Assembly (NCBI RefSeq): GCF_002865645.1
Contig: NW_020194620.1
Span: 999,353 to 1,063,352, forward strand
Source of the DNA: Hyaloscypha bicolor E
Taxonomy: Eukaryota > Ascomycota > Leotiomycetes > Helotiales > Hyaloscyphaceae
Direction of reading: 5' to 3'
Length of the DNA: 64,000 bases
In this document: in pieces, positions 22,255-33,457 of the stretch
Numbering within the stretch: position 1 is the stretch's first letter
How the letters are laid out: each line of letters begins with the position of its first letter
Translations under genes and position numbers: made by a program
Notes under the pieces: model-generated
Told to the model about the DNA's origin: nothing
The model's input: only the letters and a program-made list of their open reading frames with translations
Database searches by the model: none

Positions 22255-23986
22255 ATGGTGTCGGCAACGGATATCATCACCTACGTGGGCGTCCCTTTGG
22301 CTATTATAGGTACGTTAGAATGACGAATTCATGCTTCCTTCTGAGGTTTGCCAAGCTAACAAATAGGTTCCAGGCGTGGCTCCCATCTTCTACACTTACC
22401 TCAAAACCATGATCATGAGCTTCCGCCTGCGCCGAACCCTCAAAACCTATGACATTGAAGCCTCGGTAAATTCTCGCCTACTTGCCGGAATTGTTGATGT
22501 GAATATCCCAACATACCAACTGGCATTACCCTCACGGGGCCATTCAGAGTATTGGAGTCACAAGAATACGGGTGGCTCACGACATGGCGCTTCCTGGCAA
22601 AATTTCAACTGGCAACGAAGAAGGATAGACGAGAAGATGATTCAGGTTCATTTCTCAGACCAGATCAAATTACCTGAAGCGTCAATAGACTTCGCCGATT
22701 TGATACGTTATCTTGGCGATCTTGGACTCCAAACGAATCCCGAAAGCTTCTGGGAACTTTCTCAGAAGGGTTTGAATGTTCGGCCTGGAACCTGTCTTAT
22801 GAGGGAGATTGGAGAGGATAATTTGGAGAAGCCTATTCTTGTTGTTGCGAAGCCGACGAGCGAACACCCGGGGACACTGCTACTTCGATTTCAGAACAAA
22901 CCAGGCAAAACTCCGAGGACAGAAAGGGATCTTGATCCCGATTGGATCCGAGTACCAGCAATCCCCAAGACGACAGTACCAGCAGAAAGCAAAGAGGTCA
23001 ATGGCAGCGAAAAATTGAGACCGTTAGATTCCGATGCAACCAACGAGACCGCTGAGTTGACGAAGGATAAAACGGACGAAGCTAAACCGGAGAAAGTAGA
23101 AGAAGAGATCATCGAGAATGTACGAATCAGTCGCAAAGGATTCCTCGAAAAGAAGCTCGTGGGTGGTATCACTCTCCCAGTGGTGGGGCTACCTTACTGG
23201 TTCGTTTATGCTATGTTGGCAAGTACTTCATTGAACGGCCATCATGACTACAATGGCCGACCCTTTGGGTATCGAATTCGGCTAGAAACCCTCTTCTTTT
23301 CTCGTGAAGTTTCCATTGGAATGGCGTCGGAAGATACGTTCTCCGAATGGACAACATTTATTTCCCAACTTCTCGATGATGCCAAAGTCAAAGCCATTCC
23401 ACAGGAATGGACCGATGATCCGCCTGCGCGCAAGGACGCTCGTCTCATGAAGCGATTTGAGCTAATGGTAGATTCGAAATTGAGAAATCGGGCTGCCGAG
23501 CTCCGACGGCCTCGACAGAGGTCATTTCAAGCAGTGGCCGAAATTCGCGTCAATTCGCGTCAAAAGATCTATAACCCCCATTTTTGGGCGGACAAGGTGG
23601 ACAACATTTACATCCCTTTCGAGGTCCTCAGCGTTCCTACTGCAATCTGGTCTGAGGCCGCTGGCCATTGTGTTGGCCATATCCACCCATTACCTGCAGA
23701 TCGAGTACCGACCAGTCAAGAGATTTGCGTTGCTGCAATGTCAAATATGGATTTTGCCTGGCGGGTGGGTGACACTCTTAAAGAATTCTACAAGTGGTTT
23801 GAGGGTGAGGGTGAGTATCCGGTTTTGCGAGTGTCACACTTTCACAATCAAGATCGAATTCACCAAGTGATACTGATGTGTGCAATTATTATTATTCAAT
23901 CGATTGCAGATGGGGCTCCTTATTTGGCGGCCCTGGGGGATGTCGAAAAATGTGTCACGAAGTGGGATCCAGTATATCTCTGCTAA
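22255..23986 (+). CDS. Uncharacterised fungal protein with N-terminal membrane segment
   Basis: Exon 1 (22255-22309) gives MVSATDIITYVGVPLAIIG and joins exon 2 at 22374 as VAPIFYTYLKTMI, forming one N-terminal transmembrane helix. The frame then runs to a TAA at 23986. A 99-nt in-frame stretch at 23811-23909 with a GTGAGT donor and a GATTGCAG end is probably a second intron, giving about 523 residues rather than 556. The large soluble part contains DVNIPTYQLALPSRGHSEYW, an acidic Lys/Glu-rich linker (KTDEAKPEKVEEEIIENVR), a hydrophobic ITLPVVGLPYWFVYAML, and a C-terminal region with SNMDFAWRVGDTLKEFYKWF. This N-terminal layout is common in a large, unnamed fungal family. Function is unknown. 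Confidence 0.82.
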
Positions 23987-24232
23987 ATATGTGAGTTAGC
24001 TGCCTATTTCGCCAACATCAGCATTGTCTCACATTTAGCAGCTATTGACAAAGTCAGTCACGTGCGGCTAGGCACCCCGATTCTCACCGCCCATATAGCA
24101 GTTCAGCATAGCCATTCCATGAGTAACCTAGAACACAACTTCAACCTTCGAACGTGACGTCTCTGCTTTGCATGAGCCCCGATTGTACAGCCTCAAAACT
24201 GGACACTTTACAACGCTTCCAACTTTCTCAGC

Positions 24233-25045
24233 ATGAACTCCAACCGCCGCTTAACCCTCGCCCGCGTCTCCCTGAAACCAGTTCAACGCCCACCTGCGCT
24301 CGTCCAGCGCCAACAACTAACCACGGTCTCTCCTACTCCAGCACCAGCAAAATTCCATCTTTTTCCCCTCCTTCCCACCGAACTCCGCCTCCAAATCTGG
24401 ACAACCTTCCTCATCACTCCCTGCACTATAACAATCATCCAATGCCAAAACCCGCATAACCGCTTCCTCCCCCGCTTCAGCAACTCTTCCGGACCACCTG
24501 CTCTATTATCGATAAATCACGAAGTCTGATCTGCTGCTCTCTCCCTCCAACTTCAAGGAAAGCTTGAGTGCGTCTTCACTTCCGAGAACACAAAACTCTA
24601 CTTCAACCCTGCAATCGATATCTTATATTTCAACGCTGAAGTCTCACCCTATCACTTCATTAACGACGTATCGCTTAGTGACGTGCTCAGGATCAAACGT
24701 CTCGCAGTCCGGGATTCTCGGCTCCAGGAGCTGAAGTACTATTTTCGCAGTTCAGCGGTATTTAAATTCTTGTTATTGGAGGAGTTGGTCATTGTATTTG
24801 ATGGGGATGTTTATTCGGGAAAAGTGCATTGTGAGAAGTGTAAGGTGGCGAGGAGGGAAGCTGGATTTGGGGAAGGGAAAGTGGGATGGAGGGTGCCGAC
24901 TTGGAACCAGTATGTCAGGATGGGGAAGGGGGATGAGGAGGCTCGGCAGGGAAGAGAGAGAGCTTATAGGGAGATTTTGGGGGCTTGGGTTAAAGGGGGA
25001 AGCTTGTGGGAGTGGGTTTGGGAGGTTGTGCATGAGGGGTTTTGA
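24233..25045 (+). pseudogene. 2EXR-family gene interrupted by one in-frame stop
   Basis: One continuous frame of 271 codons is broken only by TGA at 24527-24529. Before the stop the protein has the 2EXR start FHLFPLLPTELRLQIW and LLSINHEV; after it the domain continues as SAALSLQLQGKLECVF and KLYFNPAIDILYF. Family members have an Arg-like codon near this point (NRESR/NREAR), so CGA to TGA is a likely single change. The tail is basic and Trp-rich (GSLWEWVWEVVHEGF). 2EXR proteins are abundant fungal proteins of unknown function. Splicing around the stop is not excluded but would remove conserved residues. Confidence 0.75.
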
Positions 25046-26109
25046 GTGTTATTATGGGTTATGGGAGTTAGTTACACGTTATGAGAGATAAAGACAGGAG
25101 GGGCTAGGGAGTAGGGAATGTGAATTATATTTGAGATTGAGAGTCATTGAAAAGGGGGCAAACGATTTGGAGGAACTGGGTCCCCTTATGCAATAGCAAG
25201 CTGAATTCGCCCATTATTTTACCTAGAAAAACCTAGAGAAAAGAAGAGGAGGGAAAAAATGGGGGGGGAATGGGGTCCTTTCACTTAGCTTTCCTTTACT
25301 CACTGGCCAGCAATGGGTTCAAAGGACTTAGATAGCTTTCATGAAGTTTCGTTGCCCCGTAAATCATGTCTGAGTTGTGTTTGACGTTTTTCCAACTCTG
25401 TAGAAATTCACTCATGTATAACTCAACCCCTCATAATCTTTGTTGCACATCTCGCTCAATGTTGCAAAACTTCTGGAACAACACAATATCTTGTTGCAAT
25501 ATCTTAACAGCACGAGAGGGCGACCTGCCTTCTGTGAGGAGGGGCTTTTGAGTGGAGCTTTGTGATGCTTTATTCCTCATTGCAGAAACTGTTGAAGTCT
25601 ATTTGACGGAGATGGAGTTTGCGGATAAAAGATCCAAAGACGTAAACGTGTTTAGGTGGGTTAATTTCAACATCAAGACTTCGGATAAGAAGTAGAAGAG
25701 ATGAGAGCGGGGTCCAGACGTGATTATGATATGCGACAAAGCCAGTCAGAGAGCATGACAAAACGATCCACCAAAAGGAAAGAGGTCGGATGAAGGTTTT
25801 ATCCGATATGTTAACCGGGGCCGACTTCGGACTTTGGGTGCGATCTGCAACAAAGAAGAATGTTAAAAGCTGGAGGGAATTTCAGAGGCATTTCGGCTTG
25901 ACAATCTCAATGTTCCAAGCCGATGCCGGACATCGAGAGCGATGTGTAATAAAATGTAAAAGGAGAGTAAATATCAACCCTTCCCTTATCTCAGATCTCA
26001 ATTGGATCTAATAACGATCTTCACATAACAGACCCACACCAGGGAAGCAGAGGAACCACAAATAAACAATTCTTAACCCAACTCTCAAGTTTTATTTGTA
26101 ACCCTGATA
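25046..26109. other. Gene-free accessory DNA
   Basis: I see no gene. A run of G residues lies at about 25261-25268. Two similar segments (GCCGACTTCGGAC at 25820 and GCCGATGCCGGAC at 25919) lie about 100 bp apart. A related segment is near 34322. Confidence 0.5.
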
Positions 26110-27122
26110 TTATAACTTCGCCTGCCCCTCCACATTCTCATCTTTATCCCACAAATCATCCCAAGCCACCCTATGTTGCAAATGCGCCTCCCGTGTGGGC
26201 ACACTAACTTTATGATGCTCACACGTACAGAAGATAGTTTGCCCGTCTTGACTCATCATCGTGCCGCGGATCATGGCCATTGTTCGGCCTACTTGGCAGA
26301 CTTCGCTGTGGATCCTCACTTTCGTTCCTTCAATTGAGAGTCAGGTTTTGGAGGAATGAGAAAGGGAGAGGTGTAGGAGGGGGATGAGGGGAGGGAGGAG
26401 GGAGGAAGTACCGATAGGAATAGCTTTCAAGTAGCTTATGTTTAACGTTCTTGTTACGCCGCCAAGAAAACTACCGCCTCATCAGCTCCAATCAGAATCC
26501 AAACACCAATTTATTGGTGGTGCATACTCCCAAAACCCAGGTCTAGCAAGCGGCCCCAGCGCGGTCGTGGTACACATGTCAAATATCACGCCAGCCGCAC
26601 CTCCATGCATAACGCCGTTGATATTCGTGTACCGCTCGTCAATCAGGAATTCGAAGGTTACGGTACCCTTTGGGGAGGCGTCAATTAGTTCCACGGTTTC
26701 CATGATGTGTTTGTCGAATCCGGCGAACTTTGTGGAGGTGGAGATGAGGAGGTAGCTGCGAGGTGATAGTGAGCACGGGTTGTTGAAGAATTCTGGGGCG
26801 AGGTGGGGTTGTTGGAGACGTGAGGATTTTGCGATTGAGGCGAAGAATGAGAGTATAGAAAGGGCATAAGATCGACTCCGGGGAAACAAGAAAGAAGAAG
26901 ACAGATGAAGCTCAGAGCATTGAATATTATGATCGAGGAAGTCATTTGGACAGGGGCCTCCTGAACTCCGAAGGCTCGCGGGTTTGGATCAATTGAGAAG
27001 AGCTAGATGACAGCAGACTGCCAGAAGAACAAAAAAACACGAAATATTCAAACAGCTTCAACATACCGTTCAAATATGGCCTCCACAGCTTTCATAGCTT
27101 CCTCATGTGTTGTTGCTGCCAT
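26110..27122 (-). CDS. Hotdog-fold thioesterase (PaaI/ACOT13-like)
   Basis: Four exons (27067-27122, 26528-26755, 26412-26470, 26110-26327) join in phase to 186 residues. The start is MAATTHEEAMKAVEAIFER; after a 311-nt intron it continues YLLISTSTKFAGFDKHIM. The catalytic hotdog stretch reads TNINGVMHGGAAGVIFDMC, with the HGG motif of the 4HBT/PaaI class, then DFLGGVTRTLNISYLKAIPIG and KVRIHSEVCQVGRTMAMIRG. Enzymes of this class hydrolyse acyl-CoA thioesters; the chain-length preference cannot be read. There is no clear mitochondrial leader or PTS1 (the end is GQAKL). The first intron is long for this genome. Confidence 0.9.
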
Positions 27123-27535
27123 CTCGGATTCTGTCCGCTAGTCCCGGCAGTCCGGAGCCAGTGATCAGGGGGGAAGTCAGATGAACCCTCATAAGAGCAG
27201 GAAAGTCATGGTTCAGAGAAACTGGGCAGACTGAGAAAATTGACACGATACACCACGTCGCCAGTTTTCATCCGATGCGAAATCGCGACTCCACGATTTG
27301 CCTCGGCTGAGTGAACTCTTGCCTGAGATCTGAGGCAAAGGACCCCCCTAATCTTCCGCGTGACATTCCATCCAACCTCGAGCTGCAGCTATTCACGATT
27401 ACGAGAGGCAAGGGATGATTTGGATTACGCAAACGATGGGTGCGGGGAGATCTCTATTGTCCTCATTCTAGTATCCTAACTAACACACCACACCTGCTCA
27501 CCTCCTAATTTCACCGCCTTGTTGTTCATCTCCTA
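27123..27535. other. Intergenic region upstream of the thioesterase gene
   Basis: Promoter side of the leftward thioesterase gene. I see no coding feature. Confidence 0.5.
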
Positions 27536-27787
27536 CTAATTCGCAACCCTAACCCAGAGTCTATCAACAGCATAATTCGCGCCATAAAACCTCGGCAAGC
27601 ACTCCTTCAACGTCGGTGTCTCTTTCATAGTCTCCTCCATCACCTTCTGCATCTTAGCTTCCAGCCAGCCCAAACACCTTTTGTACTCCGCACTTGTTTT
27701 GTGTTGAAATTGGTACGCTACCATAGCTAGCTTACCAGTCCTTCCAGCACCAGGTTCAACCACTAATTTAGGGTTCTCCACTCTCAT
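27536..27787 (-). CDS. Short hypothetical ORF, possibly a gene fragment
   Basis: An 83-codon frame with coding-like composition (for example TSAEYKRCLGWLEAKMQKVM, then LPRFYGANYAVDRLWVRVAN). I do not recognise a family. No splice sites clearly extend it, so it may be a small gene or the tail of a decayed one. Confidence 0.3.
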   Translation of the reverse strand: MRVENPKLVVEPGAGRTGKLAMVAYQFQHKTSAEYKRCLGWLEAKMQKVMEETMKETPTLKECLPRFYGANYAVDRLWVRVAN

Positions 27788-28202
27788 TTGTCATGCGTCA
27801 CTCGCCGGGCTTACCAAGCTTACTAGTATATCGTCATTTTGATTACCTTTGATTTATTAGCTAGTTAATAATGTATCGGAGAAAGCGGGCTCGGCATCAC
27901 CGGTATTGCCGAAGGGTAATGGGAATAAATCTCTTACTTTGGACACTTTTCCTCTGTTTCTACACTTCACTCTCTTGTATCTAGTCATTCTGCAGACTGT
28001 CAATCTCCAATATATCGATCATTTTCCAATATTTTGTCCTATATTCTGGGCCGTTCGGCAGTGAGCTCGTCCTGTCGAACTCGCCCTGCAACAACCCCAT
28101 ATGTTTCCTGCAACATATTTTCGGGGACGTAAAGTGTCAACACCAGGACATTCATGATTCAGTCCACCCCAATGGCTTTGTCTTCATCATCTTCGGATCT
28201 CT

Positions 28203-28890
28203 TCACTTCAGCGAGGATTCCCCGGAAGGTAACTCGTTGCCCTTGATTATCTCAAGCAAGTCGCTCGCAAATGAGCGCGCAATTGGAACCGACTTATCAA
28301 TCTTGCTCAACATGTGAAGTGTCTGTAGCCCGTTGAGCCTATTACTTACACCCTCGATGGAACTTGGACACCAGCCATGGTCTCTCATTTGTTGTTCAAC
28401 TTCCGGCGTGGCATATTTTGACGCAAAGGACTATAGAAGGTTACTAGATCAGTCCAGCCATTAGAAGTGGTTTTAGTTTCGAGCATGAAGTTGAAAATAC
28501 TCGGCTAAGGCTGCGACTGAGTACTTGACTCGGGTCGAAAGTTAGAGGAGCCTAATTGAGCATCCACTGGAGATCCTCGAGGGTAGCCTACTGAATTCGG
28601 GAGGTGTAAATTTCGAACGTACGAACGTAGATTTGTGAGATGGAGGCGTTGAAACATGTGGTTACAGCGCAGCATCTGTGTCTCTGTGTGAGGTGTCCAC
28701 TTCCAGAGCTCCAACTCCAGAGAAACTGTAGCAACGCTAACAACCAGACTCCGAGAATCATCAGTGGTGCTGGCCCAATTGTTGTAAACAAAGTCGAGAT
28801 AGTCATCAGGGGTAGCTCGCTAGGAGAGGCACCAGCCGAATCGCTAATCACCTCTGCAAACTCACACAGGAGACCAAAGTAGAGCGACGT
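28203..28890 (-). pseudogene. Possible decayed gene fragment with GWCP motif
   Basis: The last part (28203-28432, after a plausible acceptor) reads SFASKYATPEVEQQ, then MRDHGWCPSSIEGVSNRL and TLHMLSKIDKSV. A 'GWCP' segment with this spacing occurs in some fungal HET-type proteins. Upstream frames to 28851 contain a hydrophobic helix (PLMILGVWLLALLQFLW), but I cannot join them into one gene. I read this as a remnant. A real multi-exon gene remains possible. Confidence 0.25.
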
Positions 28891-31800
28891 TTGGCAGAAT
28901 GGCTCCGGCTTTTTATGGGTGTTGGGATTGGCTTTTTCGCGGGGCTGAAGTCAGTGCCCGGTGGATAGGAGTTTGTCACCATTTCTGGTCGTGCATGCCG
29001 CGTCGGGTACTTCTACCCCTTCGTAGCTGGGAAAGGGGCCGTCATGGTATCTTTCAGTGCAAACATGGAGGACTTCATCCTCTTTGGGGATTGGATTTAG
29101 CGGTAGGGGTGGGACATCTATTGTGGGGAGATTGGTTGAATGTTGGAAGAGTCAAAAGCGTGGAGGCAAGGGGAAAAGTAAAACGACACTCCTGGGGGTG
29201 TTAATCAGGGGATTATCAATAAATTTAAGGGTGTAACTACGCTTTCTATCGATCGGATGGGTTTGGATGGCGGAAAACGGTCTCGAGTCTGCCGAGGGCC
29301 CCTAGTTGAGTTATCAAATGGATAACAAGATGATTGCTACCATTTGTCATGGTAAAACGTTGATGTGCGTAGAGGTTGATTGATTGAGAGCCCTTCTGGG
29401 CGAGAACTAGTTACAGGGTAGTTGTGTCGGTTAGTTACGTCGTATGACGTAACAATTTAATAAAGTAAATGAAATTTAAAGTGAAAACTAGATTCCCGGC
29501 GTTCCTGTCCGAGTGCCTTTACTTTGAGTTAGCAGGTCTGTCTGGCCCCTAATCGATACTCCCAATCTACACTTTTGGGGGTGGCGTTTTACTTTTTCCC
29601 GAGGCAAGGGTCAAGGTAACCTTCCAGCCCCTGAGTTAAGCGAAGGGTGCACGTGACCTTGGTTCTTTCCCAGGAAGGATGGAATCTGGCATGATCCCGC
29701 TGGGCGTTTTAACTGCACCGCAATAATGAGGCCCTGAAGAATTCTCCAGCTTCAAATTTCAGGGCACAGCATTTTTAGTGGATGGCCCAAAATAAGAAAT
29801 TGACCCTTAGCATCGTCGCAGTACTCCCTCCTAGTACCCTTCCTAGGCTACGATATATACTCAACCCCAAAGATTCTCTCACGAAAGGTCTCGGGAGCGG
29901 CGAGTCTCGCCTCTCGGATTGGCCCGGAAAGTAAAATGATTTTTCAAGGTAGAGCCTTTATTGAGTCACGTGTTACAAATCCAAGCCTCACTCTCAGCCA
30001 CTGTTTCACTGTCATCAGCCAGCGAAATGACAGATCTATTTTTGAAACCTGACTTACGTGTTTCTCTCTATTTTGAGAAATTGTGCCCGTGCGTTCTGAT
30101 CTTCCCAGGACGAAGAAGTAAGAGTCTGACAAGACCATGAACGATATGATAATGGATCATGGAGAACTGCATGACAGCATGTTTTTGCGATAGGGGGTAT
30201 CAGAGGAAAGTGTGGGGTGGAAGTTAGGGCAACGTCCATGGGGCGTGATAAGAAGGCGGGAAGTCAGCATGGTGGCTGGAGGATTATTGCAGGACGTCGG
30301 GGTGTTTTTTTATGTCGAAAATGCTTGGCTGATGATTGTAAGTTATTTGAGGAGATGCTAAACTCCGTACGTCTCGTTTGCAGTGACCACTCGTTTTTCG
30401 ATTTCTGGTCGCGTGAGCTGTGGCATCGTCACCTAGCAGTAAAACTTGAAGACGGCTGTGGCTGCAGCTGCCGTTGGAGGAAGATCGGCATTTCCACCGC
30501 GATACACAGAACCATCCATCATGAAGAAGATTTCTTGTCGTCGTCGGTCTTTGATTCTTATCTTCGTATTCTCTCGTAGTGCCTGGTGCCAGCTCCATTA
30601 TTTGACAGGCGAGCACAGGATAGCAAATCCAAGTTTGCTCGCACAAAGCCTATTTTCCGCCATCGCCTTGGCGCACCAACATCAACCCGCGATAGAGAGA
30701 CGACAGAAACATGTCTGCCGTCTCCAAAAATCAGGGCTTGAAGCTCAAACTTGATGGCTTTTATTTGTCTGCCTCCACAGAAAAAGGCAAAGTCTCTCCC
30801 GTGGTAAATATGGAGTTCTCAAATGGATATCGTCGCATCGAATAATCTCAGCGTCGTCAGCCAAGACTCGGGACCGAAGGCCCCGCACAAATTCAAGGTT
30901 GGTACGGGCGATCGATTCTTCAAGCCCGAGATGGATACCGGAAGCGGTGCGTTCCTGGCTTTGTCTGGTTTGGTTGGGCTAAATTTGTCAATGTGCTCTT
31001 CGGAGTATTGGGTGCATATTCCCCATCTCACCGCTGCAGGCCGCGTGTCCCATACCGTGGAAGTGCAGAGGGCCCGGCCTGCGTTATTCTCCATGAGGAC
31101 GCGTTCTGTAACACTGCAACAGCCGCCAACGCCTCTTCGGAGTGTAATCTACGAACTCAAGCCAGGGCTGGCGAGTGCCGCTCTCCCGTGCCTGGCCTGG
31201 CCTAGCCTGACCTGCCCTGAGTCCCTGACCTGTATCCAGCCCCAGAGCGAGGGACGAAAGAAAGAAAGATGTGAGCTGTCAGTCTGCGGTGTCTCTCTCC
31301 CGGCGATAAGATGGAAGCAACGGGAGGAGAGTTGTATCGGGAGGAGAAGTCGAGAAGCTGAAGCTGGCATTGGTAGTTTAAATTGACGGCGGCCTTCGAG
31401 ATCCGTTCAGGAAGGTCTTGTGGGCGTGGGTATGGCCGTGGGTGTGGGCGTGGCCGTGGTGGGGTGGGATGAGGTTGGATGTGGACTTGGCAGATGAACG
31501 TCGCATGCGCCAATGGCAGTGAGGTGTGAGGTCTGAACCAGCCACAGCCAAGACAATCCTGCTCTGCTCTTCCCGCTGCGCTCCTCGCACAAGACGCCCC
31601 AAACCCTCTTGCGCTGCTCCAGTGGAAGGCAAGATGTTGTACCTGTACGACCCCAAATAAAGTTGGCACTGGGGCATATTGGGGCACCGTGAATATCCCT
31701 AGGACCCTAGCCACACGGCCGGCCTCCCCTGCCCTACCCTGTTGAGCCCCCGACGCCGTGCGATCCGTCACTCACTCCCCCCTTCCCAGCAGACGCCGAC

Positions 31801-32457
31801 GCAATCAATCGCTCTCGTGCTCTAGTGCTCTACGCAGCCGTAGCCTCTAGTGCTCTCGTGTGCTCTCGCGCCCCCCTTCCCCGTTTCCACTTTGAATGGC
31901 TGCTTCTGGTGCTTGCTGGTGCTTGCTGGTGCTTGCGCGTCGAATGGCCAACCAGTGGTGGCCATCTAATCAGTCCCGACATGGGCTCTTCCCCCCCAGT
32001 GTGTCGTCGTCCGATCTGGCGAGAACAAAACTCTCGTGTGCCCTGCCACTCTGTACAGTATCCTTCACCCCGTCATCTAGCCACGCTACTACTGCTACTG
32101 CTACTGTGACGGTACTCTTTCAACGTATTCACTCTATTCTTTCTGCCATTTCTATACCCAAGCCTACTATTATCCTCTGTTACTGCCATTGCATATCTAA
32201 CAGACAGCCTTCTGTCTGCCAAGCGCTTCGGTTTCCTCCATCTTGGCTCATTGCTTGGCATCCTCGATTGACAGCAGCACGCGACCATCTACCGTATTAG
32301 GAGCGAACACCCTCCGTATAAGAAGTCTTCTGCACTACTCGATATCACTTCGGACGAACTCAAAAGTCAACTTCTGTTCGATTGCCGCACATCTTCCGTC
32401 TATGTGTCGGTAGCTGTGAGGAAGACATTGGACGATCTCAGCCTCGTGGCTATCGCC
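28891..32457. other. Long gene-poor region and LicD gene leader
   Basis: I see no supportable gene. Overlapping frames near 30823-31386 (+) and 31202-31771 (-) run through simple-sequence DNA: GTGGGCGTGGCC repeats at about 31419-31465, CCTGGCCTGGCC at 31190-31205, and GCTTGCTGGTGCTTGCTGG at 31910-31933. The right end is the promoter and leader of the LicD gene. Confidence 0.5.
31905..31938. repeat. Short tandem repeat, GGTGCTTGCT unit
   Basis: Three to four direct copies of a 10-bp unit (GGTGCTTGCT) lie upstream of the LicD gene. Confidence 0.75.
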
Positions 32458-33457
32458 ATGAGACTCCACCGCCTCTTCACCACCACCTTTCTCCTCACCT
32501 CTGTCGTTGCAGCACCAGGTCCCTCTTCTGGACCGTCCGCAGAGAATGTGAAAAGAGTTGCCAATTCCGAAGCAGGCCCAAGACAGAACAAAAACTACCA
32601 ACTACCCGTCGATACAAAATACTTCCACGAACCCGGCGGGACCAATGAGCTGGGCCACTACGATATTCGATACTATGCCGGATCCCCCGTCTCCTACGAA
32701 GAGCGAGGCGACACGCTGCACCACCTAATCCGTTCCTACCTCACCGTCTTCCGAGAACGAAACATCGAGACCTGGATAGCGCATGGGACGTTATTAGGCT
32801 GGTGGTGGAATGGAAAGATCATGCCGTGGGATTGGGACCTCGACACTCAAGTCTCTGCTTCGACGTTGACATGGCTGGGCGAGAATCTTAACATGACGAT
32901 GCACAACTATACCAGCATCAACCCTGACGGGACGGAAGTGAATCGAGAGTATCTGCTTGATATCAACCCGAACCATATCGAGCGCGTGCGAGGCGACGGA
33001 ATGAACGTCATCGACGCCCGCTGGATCGATGTGCGAACCGGCCTGTTCATCGATATCACAGGGTTGAGCGAAGTGAACCCTAGCACGCAGCCAGGGATAT
33101 GGACCTGTAAGAATTTCCACCGATACCGGACGAGAGATCTATATCCGCTGCGAGAGACGGAGTTCGAGGGCGTGAAGGCATTGGTGCCGTACAGTTTTGA
33201 TAAGATCTTAACGCAAGAGTATTCGACGAGAGCGTTGACCAAGACTTTGCACGAGGGGTATGTTCTTCTCACCACGCCCCACATTACGAACGAGACTAAA
33301 GCTAATTCAATTAAATAGCCATCAATGGGTTCCTGAGCAAAAAGAATGGGTCAAGCAAGGGACGGTGCAAGGAACGATACAACCGCACGTACCACGCAGT
33401 CTGCAACCAGAAGGAGAGCCTGAATCAGGACTGAAGAACTTGTTCCGAGTTTTATAG
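32458..33457 (+). CDS. Secreted LicD-family protein
   Basis: Exons 32458-33257 and 33319-33457 give 312 residues. The start at 32458 is chosen because it yields a clear signal peptide (MRLHRLFTTTFLLTSVVAA); an in-frame ATG 18 codons upstream would bury it. The LicD core has GTLLGWWWNG followed by PWDWDLDTQV, the DxD-type nucleotidyl or phosphocholine transferase site, and later DARWIDVRTGLFIDITGL. N-glycosylation sequons occur at NMT and NYT. Fungal members resemble Mnn4, which controls mannosyl-phosphate addition to cell-surface glycans. A Golgi or secreted role is inferred. The tail after the intron (HQWVPEQKEWVKQG) is normal for the family. Confidence 0.9.

Noticed and set aside
30823..31771. 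187- and 189-codon frames on opposite strands
   Set aside because: They overlap each other and run through simple GC-rich tandem repeats, which commonly create long chance frames.
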